A stretch of DNA of 64,000 nt from Acinetobacter sp. ANC 5054 (GTDB lineage: Bacteria > Pseudomonadota > Gammaproteobacteria > Pseudomonadales > Moraxellaceae), in the NCBI RefSeq assembly GCF_002135295.1, contig NZ_NEGG01000001.1, positions 408,574-472,573 of the forward strand. The letters are read 5' to 3'. Below the pieces are notes generated by a model, which ran no database searches, was not told the DNA's origin, and saw only the letters and a list, made by a program, of their open reading frames with translations. Below, in pieces: positions 37,377-46,974 of the stretch. Made by a program: the position numbers and the translations under genes. Position 1 is the stretch's first letter. Every line of letters begins with the position of its first letter.

Positions 37377-38735
37377 ATGCAATCGAATTCCGCTGAACCT
37401 TCTTCAAGCACAACCTTACAATATGTGCATTGGTTCCGACATTCTGCGCCTTATATCAATGCCCACCGTAACAAAACATTTGTCATTATGTTTGACGGTG
37501 AAGCCCTACAACATGAAAACTTTCAACACATTATTCATGATGTTGCTCTATTACACTCTCTTGGCATTCGTTTAATTTTAGTGCATGGTGCTCGTCCGCA
37601 AATTAGTTTAAATCTGCAAAATAGCAACATCCAAACGCCATTTCATCAACACCGTCGTATCACGACACGTGAAGCATTGCCCGCAGTAATGAATGCAGTC
37701 GGTTCCATTCGTTTGCAAATTGAAGCCATGTTATCTATGGGATTGGCCAACTCTCCCATGTATGGGGCACGCATTGATGTTGTTTCGGGCAATCTAGTCA
37801 CTGCAAAACCTTATGGCATTCGAAATGGCGTGGATTTTCAATTATCCGGTGAAGTTCGCTCGGTCGACATCGATGCCATTCAACGCCATCTAGACAGTCA
37901 CAACATCGTCATCTTGGGGCCAACGGGCTATTCCACTACTGGTGAAGTGTTTAATTTATTGGCAGAAGAAGTGGCGACCAAAACCGCGATTAGCTTAAAA
38001 GCAGATAAATTAATTTTCCTAGGCAAACAACATGGCTTAAATAACGAACATGGACAATTGATGCGCGAAATTACCCCGCATCAATTGGATCAACATATTT
38101 TTAAATACCAAGACTCGAATCCAGATATTGCCCTGCATTTGCGTGGTGCCCAAACGGCTTCACTACAAGGCGTACATCGCGTTCATTTGATTTCGTATGC
38201 CTACGATGGTGCTTTGGTCGAAGAGCTTTTCACTCGTGATGGTTCTGGCACCATGATCACCGATGCGCATTATGAAGATGTGCGTACTGCCAATATTCAA
38301 GATGTTGTGGGTTTAATCAGTTTACTCCGCCCACTCGAACAAGAAGGCATTTTGGTCTATCGCTCTCGCGAACGTTTGGAAAATGAAATTGAACATTTTG
38401 CCGTGATTGAACGTGACGGCACCATTTTGGCCTGTGCCGCACTGTATCCAATCCCTGTGACAGGGGATGAAAAGCGCTCTGCTGAGATTGCCTGTGTAGC
38501 AGTTCATCCGAGCTATCGAAAATCCAATCGAGGTAGCCAAATCCTACATTACCTTGAAGAAAAAGCGCGTACCTTGGGCATTGAACAGTTGTTCATTTTA
38601 ACCACACGCACCGCACATTGGTTCTTAGAACAAGGTTTTGAACAAGTGAGTGTCGATGATCTGCCCAATGCACGACAAGCACTATATAACTATCAACGTA
38701 ATTCATTGGTCTGCAAAAAGTCACTTGAAGGCTAA
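37377..38735 (+). CDS. argA: N-acetylglutamate synthase
   Basis: First step of arginine biosynthesis: acetylates glutamate. The 452-residue protein has an amino-acid kinase-like N-terminal domain (FVIMFDGEALQHENFQHIIHDVALLHSLGIRLILVHGARPQISLNL) without intact kinase chemistry, and a C-terminal GNAT domain (about 300-440: AEIACVAVHPSYRKSNRGSQILHYLEEKARTLGIEQLFILTTRTAHWFLEQGF). Length and domain order are those of ArgA rather than ArgB. Allosteric control by arginine is expected for the family. Confidence 0.95.
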   Translation: MQSNSAEPSSSTTLQYVHWFRHSAPYINAHRNKTFVIMFDGEALQHENFQHIIHDVALLHSLGIRLILVHGARPQISLNLQNSNIQTPFHQHRRITTREALPAVMNAVGSIRLQIEAMLSMGLANSPMYGARIDVVSGNLVTAKPYGIRNGVDFQLSGEVRSVDIDAIQRHLDSHNIVILGPTGYSTTGEVFNLLAEEVATKTAISLKADKLIFLGKQHGLNNEHGQLMREITPHQLDQHIFKYQDSNPDIALHLRGAQTASLQGVHRVHLISYAYDGALVEELFTRDGSGTMITDAHYEDVRTANIQDVVGLISLLRPLEQEGILVYRSRERLENEIEHFAVIERDGTILACAALYPIPVTGDEKRSAEIACVAVHPSYRKSNRGSQILHYLEEKARTLGIEQLFILTTRTAHWFLEQGFEQVSVDDLPNARQALYNYQRNSLVCKKSLEG

Positions 38736-39063
38736 CTTTTTATAGGATTTATCTGAATTTTGCATATCTATATCTAAAATAGCGCCGTAATTTAGGCGCT
38801 ACTCTTTCCCTGTACACTAAAATCCTTATATTTTATTCTGATAATAAAAAATTCAATCATAAATTCAAACACTTAAAACTCTTTATTTTCATATTCTATA
38901 TTTCATTAAATCATTATTTTTCATAAGTTTTGCTGTTTTATCTTTATCTTTTTTCCTGATTTAAAATTTAAATTTTATTATTTTTTTCGAAAAAGAAAAG
39001 TCTTTAGCGTATCTGTTCATCAATCAACAGTTTGACCTTTACTGTCACATAAGGAGCACATCA
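38736..39063. other. AT-rich leader upstream of the sulfonate operon
   Basis: Very AT-rich, with long A and T runs near 38850-38980. It must contain the promoter of the ssu operon, but I see no palindrome or convincing CysB/Cbl-type site. AAGGAG lies just before the ATG at 39064. Confidence 0.4.
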
Positions 39064-40023
39064 ATGAGCACACAAAAAGCAAAACTCTGGGCCAAAACAC
39101 TCGTATTGTCTTCAGCGGTTGCTGGCGCAATGATGCTCTCTGGTTGTGGCAAAAAAGAAGCAGAAAATATCACCTTAAATATTGGCTTTCAAAAATACGG
39201 TTTACTGCCAATCTTAAAAGAACGCGGTTCATTGGAAGCTGCATTGAAAGACCAAGGTGTAGATGTGAAATGGGTAGAGTTCCCAGCTGGTCCACAACTG
39301 CTTGAAGGGCTAAATGTCGGTAGCGTGTCTTTTGGTGAAGTAGGTGAAGCACCACCGATCTTTGCTCAAGCAGCAAAAACCGATTTGGTTTACATTGCCA
39401 ATCAACCTGCTGTACCTAAAGCAGAGGCGTTAATCGTACAAAAAGATTCAGCCATTCAAACCATTCAAGACCTCAAAGGTAAACGTGTTGCACTGAACAA
39501 AGGTTCCAATGTGCATTACTTACTCTTGAAATTACTTGAAGCCAATCATTTGAGCTTCAACGATATTCAAGTGGTGTATTTACCCCCTGCCGATGCCCGT
39601 GCTGCCTTTGAAAAAGGCGCTGTAGATGCATGGGTAATTTGGGATCCTTTCCTGTCTGCGGCAGAACATCAACTTCATGCGCGTACGCTTGCTAACGGTG
39701 AGAACTTGGTGAAGAACTATCAGTTCTATTTGGCCGATCGTAAGTTTGCCCAAGCACACCCTAAAGTGGTGCAAGCCGTCGTGAACGAATTGAATTTGAC
39801 CACGCAGTGGGTCTCTAAAAACCAAGACGATGCAGCCAAATTGCTCGAAGCTAAAACAGGGCTGGGGCTCGATGTTTTAAAAACATCAATTTCACGCTTA
39901 GGTGACAACGTCACTTTGATTACACCCGATGTGGCCAAAGAACAACAGCAAGTCGCTGATGCGTTTTATAACGAAAAATTGATTCCAAATAAATTAAACA
40001 TTGAATCGGCCATTATTCAATAA
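39064..40023 (+). CDS. Sulfonate ABC transporter substrate-binding lipoprotein, copy 1
   Basis: SsuA-type periplasmic binding protein, lipid-anchored at Cys28 (lipobox LSGC). The 319-residue protein has the family blocks LNIGFQKYGLLPILKERG, VEFPAGPQLLEGLNVGSVSFGEVGEAPPIFAQAA, LKGKRVALNKGSNVHYLLLKLL and YLPPADARAAFEKGAVDAWVIWDPFLSAAEH. It is the first gene of the operon; a paralogue follows after 27 bp, then ssuD, ssuC and ssuB. The two binding proteins probably bind different sulfonates or serve one permease. The SsuC/SsuB set is single, so they likely share it. Confidence 0.88.
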   Translation: MSTQKAKLWAKTLVLSSAVAGAMMLSGCGKKEAENITLNIGFQKYGLLPILKERGSLEAALKDQGVDVKWVEFPAGPQLLEGLNVGSVSFGEVGEAPPIFAQAAKTDLVYIANQPAVPKAEALIVQKDSAIQTIQDLKGKRVALNKGSNVHYLLLKLLEANHLSFNDIQVVYLPPADARAAFEKGAVDAWVIWDPFLSAAEHQLHARTLANGENLVKNYQFYLADRKFAQAHPKVVQAVVNELNLTTQWVSKNQDDAAKLLEAKTGLGLDVLKTSISRLGDNVTLITPDVAKEQQQVADAFYNEKLIPNKLNIESAIIQ

Positions 40024-40050
40024 GCCGAAAAAAATCATAAGGGCACTGCC

Positions 40051-41043
40051 ATGCGCATTTTAAAAACATTTTCAATTGTTGGTTTAACCACACTGGGCCT
40101 AGGTCTCAGTGCATGTCAAAAACCCGATGCTGAAACAGCACAAGCACCCAGTACTCAAAAGAGTGCTGATGTTAAAACCGTGTCCATTGGTTTTCAAAAA
40201 TCCGCTTTAAACTTACTGGTTGCACGTGATCAAAAGTTATTTGAACAGCAATTTCCTCATGCCAAAATCGAATGGAAAGAATTTCCCGCTGGCCCTCAAA
40301 TGTTAGAAGCATTGGCCGTCGGTGCAGTTGACTATGGTTATGTCGGCAATACGCCGCCAATCTTTGCACAAGCAGCCAATAAGGACTTAAATTACCTCGG
40401 CTATGAAGTCGTGCCAGCTGATTCATTAGCAGTGGTTCTACCTGCAAACAGCAGTATTAAGACCATTCAAGAACTTCGTGGCAAGCGTGTCGCGGTACAA
40501 AAAGGCTCAAGTGCGCACGAACTGCTGGCTAAAACCCTGCAAAAAGCGGGTCTAACTTGGACTGATATTCAACCGATTTGGTTACCACCTGCCGATGCGC
40601 GTGCGGCCTTCGATAAAAAATCCATTGATGCTTGGGTCATTTGGGATCCGTTCTTGTCTGCTGCGCAGATTGATGGTCATGCCAAAGTCCTCATCGAATC
40701 AGGTGATTTTCCAAAAAGTTATTCGTTTTATATCGCCAATCCTAAAGTTATCCAGACCTATCCAGATGCGGGCGAGAAATTTTTAAGCGCAGTGAATGCT
40801 GCTGACCAATGGATTGTGGGCCATCAACCTGAGGCAGAAAAAATCTATCAACAAAGCACAGGACTCGCACCCACAATTGCAGCACAAGCTTTTGGGCGTC
40901 GTTTAAAGCCGTCGCCTGTCTTGCCTCTAACACCTGAAGTTGTACAAGCACAGCAACAAATTGCCGATCTGTTTAAACACGTTCAACTCATTCCCAACAC
41001 CATTCAAGTCCAACAGCAAGTGTGGACACCTTCATCACATTGA
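40051..41043 (+). CDS. ssuA: Sulfonate ABC transporter substrate-binding lipoprotein, copy 2
   Basis: A 330-residue SsuA-like lipoprotein (lipobox LSAC, Cys22) that shares IGFQKSALNLLVARDQ, FPAGPQMLEALAVGAVDYGYVGNTPPIFAQAA and WLPPADARAAFDKKSIDAWVIWDPFLSAAQ with copy 1, yet differs over much of its length. It lies 33 bp before ssuD. Which copy is the true SsuA cannot be decided from sequence; I keep the symbol for the one next to ssuD. Confidence 0.85.
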   Translation: MRILKTFSIVGLTTLGLGLSACQKPDAETAQAPSTQKSADVKTVSIGFQKSALNLLVARDQKLFEQQFPHAKIEWKEFPAGPQMLEALAVGAVDYGYVGNTPPIFAQAANKDLNYLGYEVVPADSLAVVLPANSSIKTIQELRGKRVAVQKGSSAHELLAKTLQKAGLTWTDIQPIWLPPADARAAFDKKSIDAWVIWDPFLSAAQIDGHAKVLIESGDFPKSYSFYIANPKVIQTYPDAGEKFLSAVNAADQWIVGHQPEAEKIYQQSTGLAPTIAAQAFGRRLKPSPVLPLTPEVVQAQQQIADLFKHVQLIPNTIQVQQQVWTPSSH

Positions 41044-41076
41044 TATCCGAGCCATCAAGAATATAAGGAAACGAAC

Positions 41077-42252
41077 ATGAAAATTTTCTGGTTTATCCCA
41101 ACACACGGTGACAGTCGCTACCTAGGTACAAGCAAAGGTGCACGTCAGGTTGACCATGCCTATATGAAGCAGATTGCTGTTGCGGTGGATAATCTAGGCT
41201 ATGAAGGTGTACTGATTCCGACTGGCCGCTCATGTGAAGATCCTTGGTTAACCGCTGCAAGCCTCATTGATGCAACCAAAAATCTAAAATTTCTGGTGGC
41301 TTTACGTCCCGGTGTGACCACACCTGCCTTGACTGCACGTATGGCCGCAACCTTTGACCGATTATCTAGCGGTCGTATCTTGTTGAACTTGGTAACAGGC
41401 GGTGATGAACAAGAGTTAAAAGGCGATGGGGTCTATGAGGACCATAAAACTCGCTACAAAACCGCAGCAGAGTACACCACCATTTGGCGTGAAATTTTAA
41501 GCCGTTCACATACGGGGGAAAGCTTTACATTTCACGGTGAACGCCTCAGTGTTGACGATGCAAAATTACTTTATCCACCTGTACAAAAGCCTTATCCACC
41601 ACTTTGGTTTGGCGGCTCTTCAGATGACGCTATTGAATTGGCAACAGAGCAAGTTGACACGTATTTAACATGGGGTGAACCGCCAGCAGCAGTGAAAGAA
41701 AAAATTGCAGTTGTTCGTGAAAAAGCTAAAGCCAAAGGTCGTGAACTGAACTACGGTATCCGCTTACATGTGATTGTACGTGAAACCAATGAAGAGGCAT
41801 GGAAAGCAGCAGAAGAGCTTATTCAATATGTGGATGATGCGACCATTGCAGCGGCGCAAGCGAAATTCAAAACCATGGACTCCGTAGGTCAGCGTCGTAT
41901 GGCTGAACTACATAATGGCGACAGGACGAAGCTTGAAGTATCCCCAAATCTTTGGGCGGGTGTCGGCCTTGTGCGTGGCGGTGCAGGTACAGCCTTAGTC
42001 GGCGACCCTGAAACCGTGGCTGCACGTATTCAAGAATATGCTGACCTTGGTATTAGTACCTTTATTTTCTCAGGCTATCCACATCTTGAAGAGTCGATTC
42101 GTTTTGCGGAATTGGTGTTTCCACTCCTTCCTTTAGAAACACGTCAAAAACTGGTTCAACCGAATTTAACTGGCCCATTTGGTGAGATTGTCGCAAACAA
42201 TTACACGCCAGATGAAAATAAGAAAACTGAAAAAGTTCAGGAGCCGGCCTAA
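41077..42252 (+). CDS. ssuD: FMNH2-dependent alkanesulfonate monooxygenase
   Basis: Oxidatively cleaves alkanesulfonates to aldehyde and sulfite using reduced flavin from a partner FMN reductase. The 391-residue luciferase-fold protein has [70 protein letters not shown], and [33 protein letters not shown]. No ssuE is present in this operon; an NADPH-dependent FMN reductase family gene lies at 53416. Overlaps ssuC by 1 bp. Confidence 0.96.
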   Translation: MKIFWFIPTHGDSRYLGTSKGARQVDHAYMKQIAVAVDNLGYEGVLIPTGRSCEDPWLTAASLIDATKNLKFLVALRPGVTTPALTARMAATFDRLSSGRILLNLVTGGDEQELKGDGVYEDHKTRYKTAAEYTTIWREILSRSHTGESFTFHGERLSVDDAKLLYPPVQKPYPPLWFGGSSDDAIELATEQVDTYLTWGEPPAAVKEKIAVVREKAKAKGRELNYGIRLHVIVRETNEEAWKAAEELIQYVDDATIAAAQAKFKTMDSVGQRRMAELHNGDRTKLEVSPNLWAGVGLVRGGAGTALVGDPETVAARIQEYADLGISTFIFSGYPHLEESIRFAELVFPLLPLETRQKLVQPNLTGPFGEIVANNYTPDENKKTEKVQEPA

Positions 42253-43067
42253 TGTCTAAAACTGTTTCCGTCGAAACCTTTAAAATACCAAAGGTTTCAC
42301 GTGGAACGCAGCTTGGGCAGCGCTTGCTGCCTTGGCTGGTTCCAATTGTATTAATCTTGATTTGGCAAATTGCGTCTATAACCGGTGTGCTTGAAAGTCG
42401 CATTCTTCCTGCTCCAACTGCGGTGGTGAGTGCATTTTGGGATTTACTCGTCAGCGGTGAACTCTGGAAGCATGTCAAAATCAGCGCGGGACGTGCTCTG
42501 ATGGGCTTACTGGTGGGGGGCGGACTGGGCCTATTTTTAGGTTTACTCAATGGGTCATCGAAAACTGCATCTACCCTACTCGATACCACCTTGCAAATGA
42601 TACGAAACATCCCTGCATTAGCCTTAATTCCTTTGGTGATTTTATGGTTCGGGATTGATGAATCTGCCAAACTTTTCTTAGTGGCAATTGGCGTGTTCTT
42701 CCCGATCTACATCAATACCTATCACGGTATTCGCTCAGTGGATCCACAGCTGATCGAGATGGGCAAAAGTTATGGGTTGACCGGTTGGCAGCTGTATAAA
42801 GAAATTATTTTACCGGGTGCAATGCCCTCCATTTTAGTTGGCTTACGTTTCTCGCTCGGTTTGGTTTGGGTGCTATTGATTGTTGCTGAAACCATTTCTG
42901 CACAAGCTGGCATTGGCTACATGACCATGAATGCACGTGAATTCTTACAAACGGATATCGTCCTCGTGGGGATCTTACTTTATGCCCTGCTCGGCAAATT
43001 AGCCGATGTGTTGGCAGTGTCATTAGAAAAATATTTACTGCGCTGGCACGCGGGTTACCAGAAATAA
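42252..43067 (+). CDS. ssuC: Sulfonate ABC transporter permease
   Basis: A 271-residue inner-membrane permease with six membrane segments. The EAA loop is MGKSYGLTGWQLYKEIILPGAMPSILVGLRFSLGLVWVLLIVAE, where the ATPase docks. The start ATG shares a base with the ssuD stop, so translation is coupled. Followed by ssuB after 16 bp. Confidence 0.94.
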   Translation: MSKTVSVETFKIPKVSRGTQLGQRLLPWLVPIVLILIWQIASITGVLESRILPAPTAVVSAFWDLLVSGELWKHVKISAGRALMGLLVGGGLGLFLGLLNGSSKTASTLLDTTLQMIRNIPALALIPLVILWFGIDESAKLFLVAIGVFFPIYINTYHGIRSVDPQLIEMGKSYGLTGWQLYKEIILPGAMPSILVGLRFSLGLVWVLLIVAETISAQAGIGYMTMNAREFLQTDIVLVGILLYALLGKLADVLAVSLEKYLLRWHAGYQK

Positions 43068-43083
43068 TTCAGGAGCTTGAAAG

Positions 43084-43890
43084 ATGACTGATTTAAGCAT
43101 AAGCCGTCATGCCGATGACGTAAAAGTTTCAAATGATAAAATAGGCAAAGATATCAACCCGCATGCAGTATTGGGTGCAGAAATTCTGATTGAACAATTA
43201 CACAAATTTTATGGCAATGTAAAAGTACTTGAAGACCTAGACCTACATATTCAACCGGGTGAATTTTTGGCGATTGTCGGTCGCAGTGGTTGTGGTAAAA
43301 GTACCCTACTGCGTTTGATTGCCGATTTGGAACAGCCCAGTTATGGCGAAATTAAATTTAAATCGGCTCGACATATTCGTGAAGGTATCACCACAGATGA
43401 TATTCGGGTCATGTTCCAAGACCCTCGCCTACTGCCATGGCGCAACATTGAGAAAAATGTGCAATTGGGGTTAGCCAAAGATCAGCATGCCAATGCAACT
43501 GAATTACTGGAAAAAGTTGGCTTAAAAGAAAAAGCGGACCTTTGGCCGACCCAGCTTTCAGGTGGGCAACGCCAACGTGCTGCCTTGGCACGAGCACTGT
43601 CGCATAAACCACGGATTTTGCTACTCGATGAACCTTTGGGTGCACTCGATGCTTTGACCCGTTTAGACATGCAGAACTTGATTGAAAAACTCTGGTCAGA
43701 GCAAGGCTTCACTGCCATTTTGGTCACACATGATGTTTCTGAGGCAGTCCAACTGGCGGATCGCATTATCTTGCTCGATAAAGGACATATTGCCAAAGAG
43801 TTCAAAGTAGACTTGCCTCGCCCGCGTCAAAAAGGCATCGCTTTCACTGAGCTTGAACAACAAGTACTACATGCCGTTCTGGCTACCTAA
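43084..43890 (+). CDS. ssuB: Sulfonate ABC transporter ATP-binding protein
   Basis: A 268-residue ABC ATPase with Walker [10 protein letters not shown] (66-74), signature [15 protein letters not shown] and Walker [13 protein letters not shown], plus the H-loop LVTHDVSEA. It has about 30 extra residues before the domain begins ([23 protein letters not shown]), a little longer than E. coli SsuB. Last gene of the ssu operon; the following 350 bp hold no gene but contain a TetR operator candidate. Confidence 0.94.
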   Translation: MTDLSISRHADDVKVSNDKIGKDINPHAVLGAEILIEQLHKFYGNVKVLEDLDLHIQPGEFLAIVGRSGCGKSTLLRLIADLEQPSYGEIKFKSARHIREGITTDDIRVMFQDPRLLPWRNIEKNVQLGLAKDQHANATELLEKVGLKEKADLWPTQLSGGQRQRAALARALSHKPRILLLDEPLGALDALTRLDMQNLIEKLWSEQGFTAILVTHDVSEAVQLADRIILLDKGHIAKEFKVDLPRPRQKGIAFTELEQQVLHAVLAT

Positions 43891-44166
43891 ATGATTTTGG
43901 GGATACATATAGACCTTGGTCAATGTATCCTATTTTTCATAAAAAATTAGACGAGTTAATTAACTAGCTCATTTTAAATCTAAAAAAAATTCCAATATTG
44001 ACCATCTGATAAACCTATCACAAAAAATATACTAAAAACCTTAAATCCATGAATAAAAATAATCATTTAAGTCTTTTTTGTCTTAAAATGAGCTATTGAA
44101 ATTTTATAGCTTTAAGCGTAGTTTAAGACTGGTAAAACAAAATAAACTATAAAGATTCATAAAATT
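43891..44166. other. AT-rich gap after ssuB
   Basis: No gene or clear terminator seen. Direct A/T runs are common. The TetR regulator promoter lies at the right end. Confidence 0.4.
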
Positions 44167-44187
44167 ACGAACGTTCGTTGTGCACAA
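44167..44187. promoter_or_regulatory. Overlapping palindromes upstream of the TetR gene
   Basis: ACGAACGTTCGT (12 bp, perfect dyad) at 44167-44178 is followed directly by TTGTGCACAA (10 bp, perfect dyad) at 44178-44187. They end 56 bp before the regulator start. This is where a TetR protein would bind its own promoter. Confidence 0.55.
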
Positions 44188-44243
44188 ATCTGATGATTTG
44201 CCGTACAATTCAATATTCCCTTTTCACTTTTCTAATAGAGCTG

Positions 44244-44864
44244 ATGGAACAAAAAAAGAGTACCCAGAAACGCCACCAGTTGCTGAATGCTGCACTGGAT
44301 GTCTTTTCCTTATATGGCTTTAACGGTGCCAGTTTGGATGAGATTGCCCAAATTGCAGAAATGCATAAATCGAATATTTTCTATTATTATGAAAATAAAG
44401 AAGCGCTTTATGTTGAAGTTCTGACAACGGTCCTGCAAAAGTGGCTTGCCCCTCTTCAAATGCTTGAAGCTGAACTTGAGCCTGAAGAAGCAATTACCAA
44501 CTATTTATTGCAGAAAATTGAAGTGTCTCGTACACAGCCAAAAGCCTCTCGTTTGTTCGCACTTGAAGTCATTCAGGGCGCACCACACATTCTTGAAATC
44601 TTAAAAGGTCCGCTAAAAAAATTGGTGAAACGCAAAGCCAAAGTGATTAGCAACTGGCAAGAACAAGGTAAAATTTCGAAAGATATTGACCCTGAATTGT
44701 TGATTTTAAACATCTGGGCGATTACCCAAAACTATGCCGATTTTGCAACACAAATGGAAATGGTGACAGGTAAGACCCTACGTAACCGAAGCATGCAGCA
44801 ACGTATTATCCAGCATACGGTACACATGATGCTTTATGGTGTGATCCCACGTCCTGAAAAATAA
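44244..44864 (+). CDS. TetR-family transcriptional regulator, RutR-like
   Basis: A 206-residue regulator starting at ATG 44244 (MEQKKSTQKRHQLLNAALDVFSLYGFNGASLDEIAQIAEMHKSNIFYYYENKEALYVEVL), whose helix-turn-helix spans about residues 10-55. The C-terminal part (LQKIEVSRTQPKASRLFALEVIQGAPHILEILKGPLKKLV) resembles RutR-type pyrimidine sensors. The frame is open to 44178 but the upstream part is not conserved-looking. A palindrome at 44167 suggests autoregulation. It could control the ssu operon behind it or the nucleosidase ahead of it. Confidence 0.8.
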   Translation: MEQKKSTQKRHQLLNAALDVFSLYGFNGASLDEIAQIAEMHKSNIFYYYENKEALYVEVLTTVLQKWLAPLQMLEAELEPEEAITNYLLQKIEVSRTQPKASRLFALEVIQGAPHILEILKGPLKKLVKRKAKVISNWQEQGKISKDIDPELLILNIWAITQNYADFATQMEMVTGKTLRNRSMQQRIIQHTVHMMLYGVIPRPEK

Positions 44865-44892
44865 TGGGACAAAAGTAGGTCACATTGGCATA

Positions 44893-44914
44893 CGACCATA
44901 GCATTCTATGGTCG
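44893..44914. other. Perfect hairpin between TetR gene and nucleosidase gene
   Basis: CGACCATAG/CTATGGTCG with a CATT loop, between convergent genes. There is no T tract, so it may terminate weakly or protect 3' ends. Confidence 0.5.
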
Positions 44915-44937
44915 CCGACCGAGATTTCCTAAAGCTA

Positions 44938-45504
44938 TTATTTTACTGTTTGATATAATTCTAATAACTTCCTTGCACCTAATAATAAATTTTCTTCCCA
45001 ATCTAAATGAGCGGTTTCATTCGCGCCATCGGTGATATATTTCACCGAAACGCAGCGGACGCCCAATTTCTTGCACACTTTTGCGATTGCGTAGCCTTCC
45101 ATATCCACAAGATTGCATGGTACTTTCGGCAGGCCGGTTTCAAAGCTGTCGCCTGTACCACAAATGCCTTTGGGTAAATGGCTAAACATTCCTTCAATGC
45201 CAATCTCAGCAGGATGCTCTAAGTCCATAGGAGTCACGCCAACGCTAAAGCCAAGCGGAGATACATCCATATCACGTTGTACAAATTGGGTGACTTCAAC
45301 CAAGGCATGTGCATCAAAATGTGAACTGCCTGCCGTGCCTAAATTGAGCAAAGTGGTGCAGCCAGTTTTTTGAATCACATCATAGGCTTTAAAGGCAGCA
45401 TTGACCTTACCAATCCCGCTGTAATGTACTTCAATACCCGCTGCCTCAAACAGCCCTTTCGACTCATTCGGCAAAGCCATCATCAACGCAATATTCTGAC
45501 TCAC
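44938..45504 (-). CDS. Nucleosidase of the MTAN/PNP family
   Basis: A 188-residue purine-nucleoside phosphorylase-fold protein. Matches to the 5'-methylthioadenosine/S-adenosylhomocysteine nucleosidase family are LLNLGTAGSSHFDAHALVEVTQFVQRDMD, VDMEGYAIAKVC (nucleoside ribose site) and YITDGANET with the catalytic Asp. It is shorter than MtnN (about 230 residues), so it may be a specialised nucleosidase. Convergent with the TetR gene. Confidence 0.75.
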   Translation of the reverse strand: MSQNIALMMALPNESKGLFEAAGIEVHYSGIGKVNAAFKAYDVIQKTGCTTLLNLGTAGSSHFDAHALVEVTQFVQRDMDVSPLGFSVGVTPMDLEHPAEIGIEGMFSHLPKGICGTGDSFETGLPKVPCNLVDMEGYAIAKVCKKLGVRCVSVKYITDGANETAHLDWEENLLLGARKLLELYQTVK

Positions 45505-45642
45505 AGTGCTCTCCTCAAAATTTCAGCACTGATATAGCATAAATTTAGCGTTAAGCCGATTGAAATAAGTGAATCAAAGCTAAATCCAGCTATTTCACAG
45601 CATCAGCTCAGGCTAATTTTGGTAGGAAAGCCAGTGCTAGGA

Positions 45643-46719
45643 TTAAATCTGAAATTGCATCGGGCGCTTGCCGATAAAGGACGGCGCTAATTGCTGATTA
45701 TGGCGCAGCGCCTCTAAGATTTTTTCCAAGGCGATATGCGCCATATCGCCACGCACGCTATGTGAATGGGTCATGGGCATCTGTTCTACCCCTTCTCGGC
45801 GTGCCGATAAGATTTTGATATCTTGGTTATTCACAATCCACGTATAGGCATTTACTGCAGGCTTTAAGGCCAATGCTGCTAACTTCGGGATGGGGAATTT
45901 ATAACTGACACAAGTATAAACCCGTGACTCAAAAGGGCCGACTGGGCTAATTAAACTATTGAACACCATGCCTGAGGGCTCGCCCCAATGATATTCCACC
46001 AAGGTGATATTCGGTGCGATAAAACTATCCCGATGTAACTGCTCTGCACCATGCGGATTGGTTAACCATGGCATCATACCCACATCGGCTTCATGGTCTT
46101 GATATTCCACCACCACTTTACGTGGTTCAACTTCAATGGTGGCATCGACAGCTTTGCCCGATTCAGAGCGGAACCAACCGTCATGTACAAAAATGGTGTG
46201 GGTCACATCCATAATATTTTGCGCAACTGCGCCCATTTCACCATCATATTTGCCCACCATGTAATAACTGACCCAACCCGCTTGGTCGTAAAAGGGCAGT
46301 TTAAAAATGGCTGGACGCTCTGCAGCAGGCTTCTCCCCTAAATAAATCCACACCACGCCATCTTGCTCACAGACATCAAAGCTACGCTGTTTAAATAGAT
46401 GCGGTTTTTCAGGAAAGAATTTACCGTTGATACTTGGAATATGTGCCACCTGACCATCGGCTTGATAAGACCAACCATGATAAGGACAGGTTACACAGCC
46501 ATCGGTCATCTTACCTTTGGACAACGGCACACCGCGATGCACACACTGATCCAGCAGTGCTGCCGCTTGACCATTCTTTTGACGAAATAGCACAATTTTT
46601 TTGCCATATAGCGTTGCGGCAAAAGGGTGATCCTTTTTCAGTTCTTTAGAGGTGCAGGCAACATACCATTCTTCTAATAGTCCTTTGGCGTTGTCCCAAA
46701 ATTCAGTTTGAGCACACAT
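45643..46719 (-). CDS. Rieske oxygenase alpha subunit, VanA-like
   Basis: A 358-residue non-haem iron oxygenase. The N-terminal Rieske domain carries CVHRGVPLSKGKMTDGCVTCPYHGWSY (CxH...CxxH 2Fe-2S ligands, about residues 46-72). The catalytic domain has NIMDVTHTIFVHDGWF with two His iron ligands; the third, an Asp, lies later. It resembles VanA vanillate O-demethylase and other ring-hydroxylating or demethylating oxygenases. No reductase or ferredoxin partner (VanB) is next to it. The substrate is open. Confidence 0.82.
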   Translation of the reverse strand: MCAQTEFWDNAKGLLEEWYVACTSKELKKDHPFAATLYGKKIVLFRQKNGQAAALLDQCVHRGVPLSKGKMTDGCVTCPYHGWSYQADGQVAHIPSINGKFFPEKPHLFKQRSFDVCEQDGVVWIYLGEKPAAERPAIFKLPFYDQAGWVSYYMVGKYDGEMGAVAQNIMDVTHTIFVHDGWFRSESGKAVDATIEVEPRKVVVEYQDHEADVGMMPWLTNPHGAEQLHRDSFIAPNITLVEYHWGEPSGMVFNSLISPVGPFESRVYTCVSYKFPIPKLAALALKPAVNAYTWIVNNQDIKILSARREGVEQMPMTHSHSVRGDMAHIALEKILEALRHNQQLAPSFIGKRPMQFQI

Positions 46720-46876
46720 ATTCAGTCCTTATTTTTTTCATTTTTGTTTTCATTTTTTCAACCCATACGCTTGAGCCGAAATGTCGCGCAAATTTTATAC
46801 GCCTCAAAATCACTTGAATAGCAAAATAACGTAACTTGATCTCTTAACTACAGTAATTTTTTTCATACCTTTGCTT

Positions 46877-46904
46877 GCTTAGCTTTGTTTGCTTAGCTCT
46901 GTTT
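46877..46904. repeat. Two tandem copies of a 14-bp unit
   Basis: GCTTAGCTTTGTTT followed directly by GCTTAGCTCTGTTT (one difference) in the gap between the Rieske and TDT genes; flanking bases extend the pattern with GCTTGC before and GCTGCC after. Probably a slipped-strand duplication. Confidence 0.55.
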
Positions 46905-46974
46905 GCTGCCATGATTCACAGCAAACCCTGAATAGCCTGCTGTAAACCAAGTGTATTTTCATGTCGCTGCTCAT

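Noticed and set aside
38850..39000. Possible CysB or Cbl site upstream of the ssu operon
   Set aside because: The sequence is too AT-rich to make any LysR-type motif meaningful, and no dyad stands out.
42062..42670. 202-codon minus-strand frame inside ssuD and ssuC
   Set aside because: It is wholly antisense to two well-identified genes with strong family motifs.
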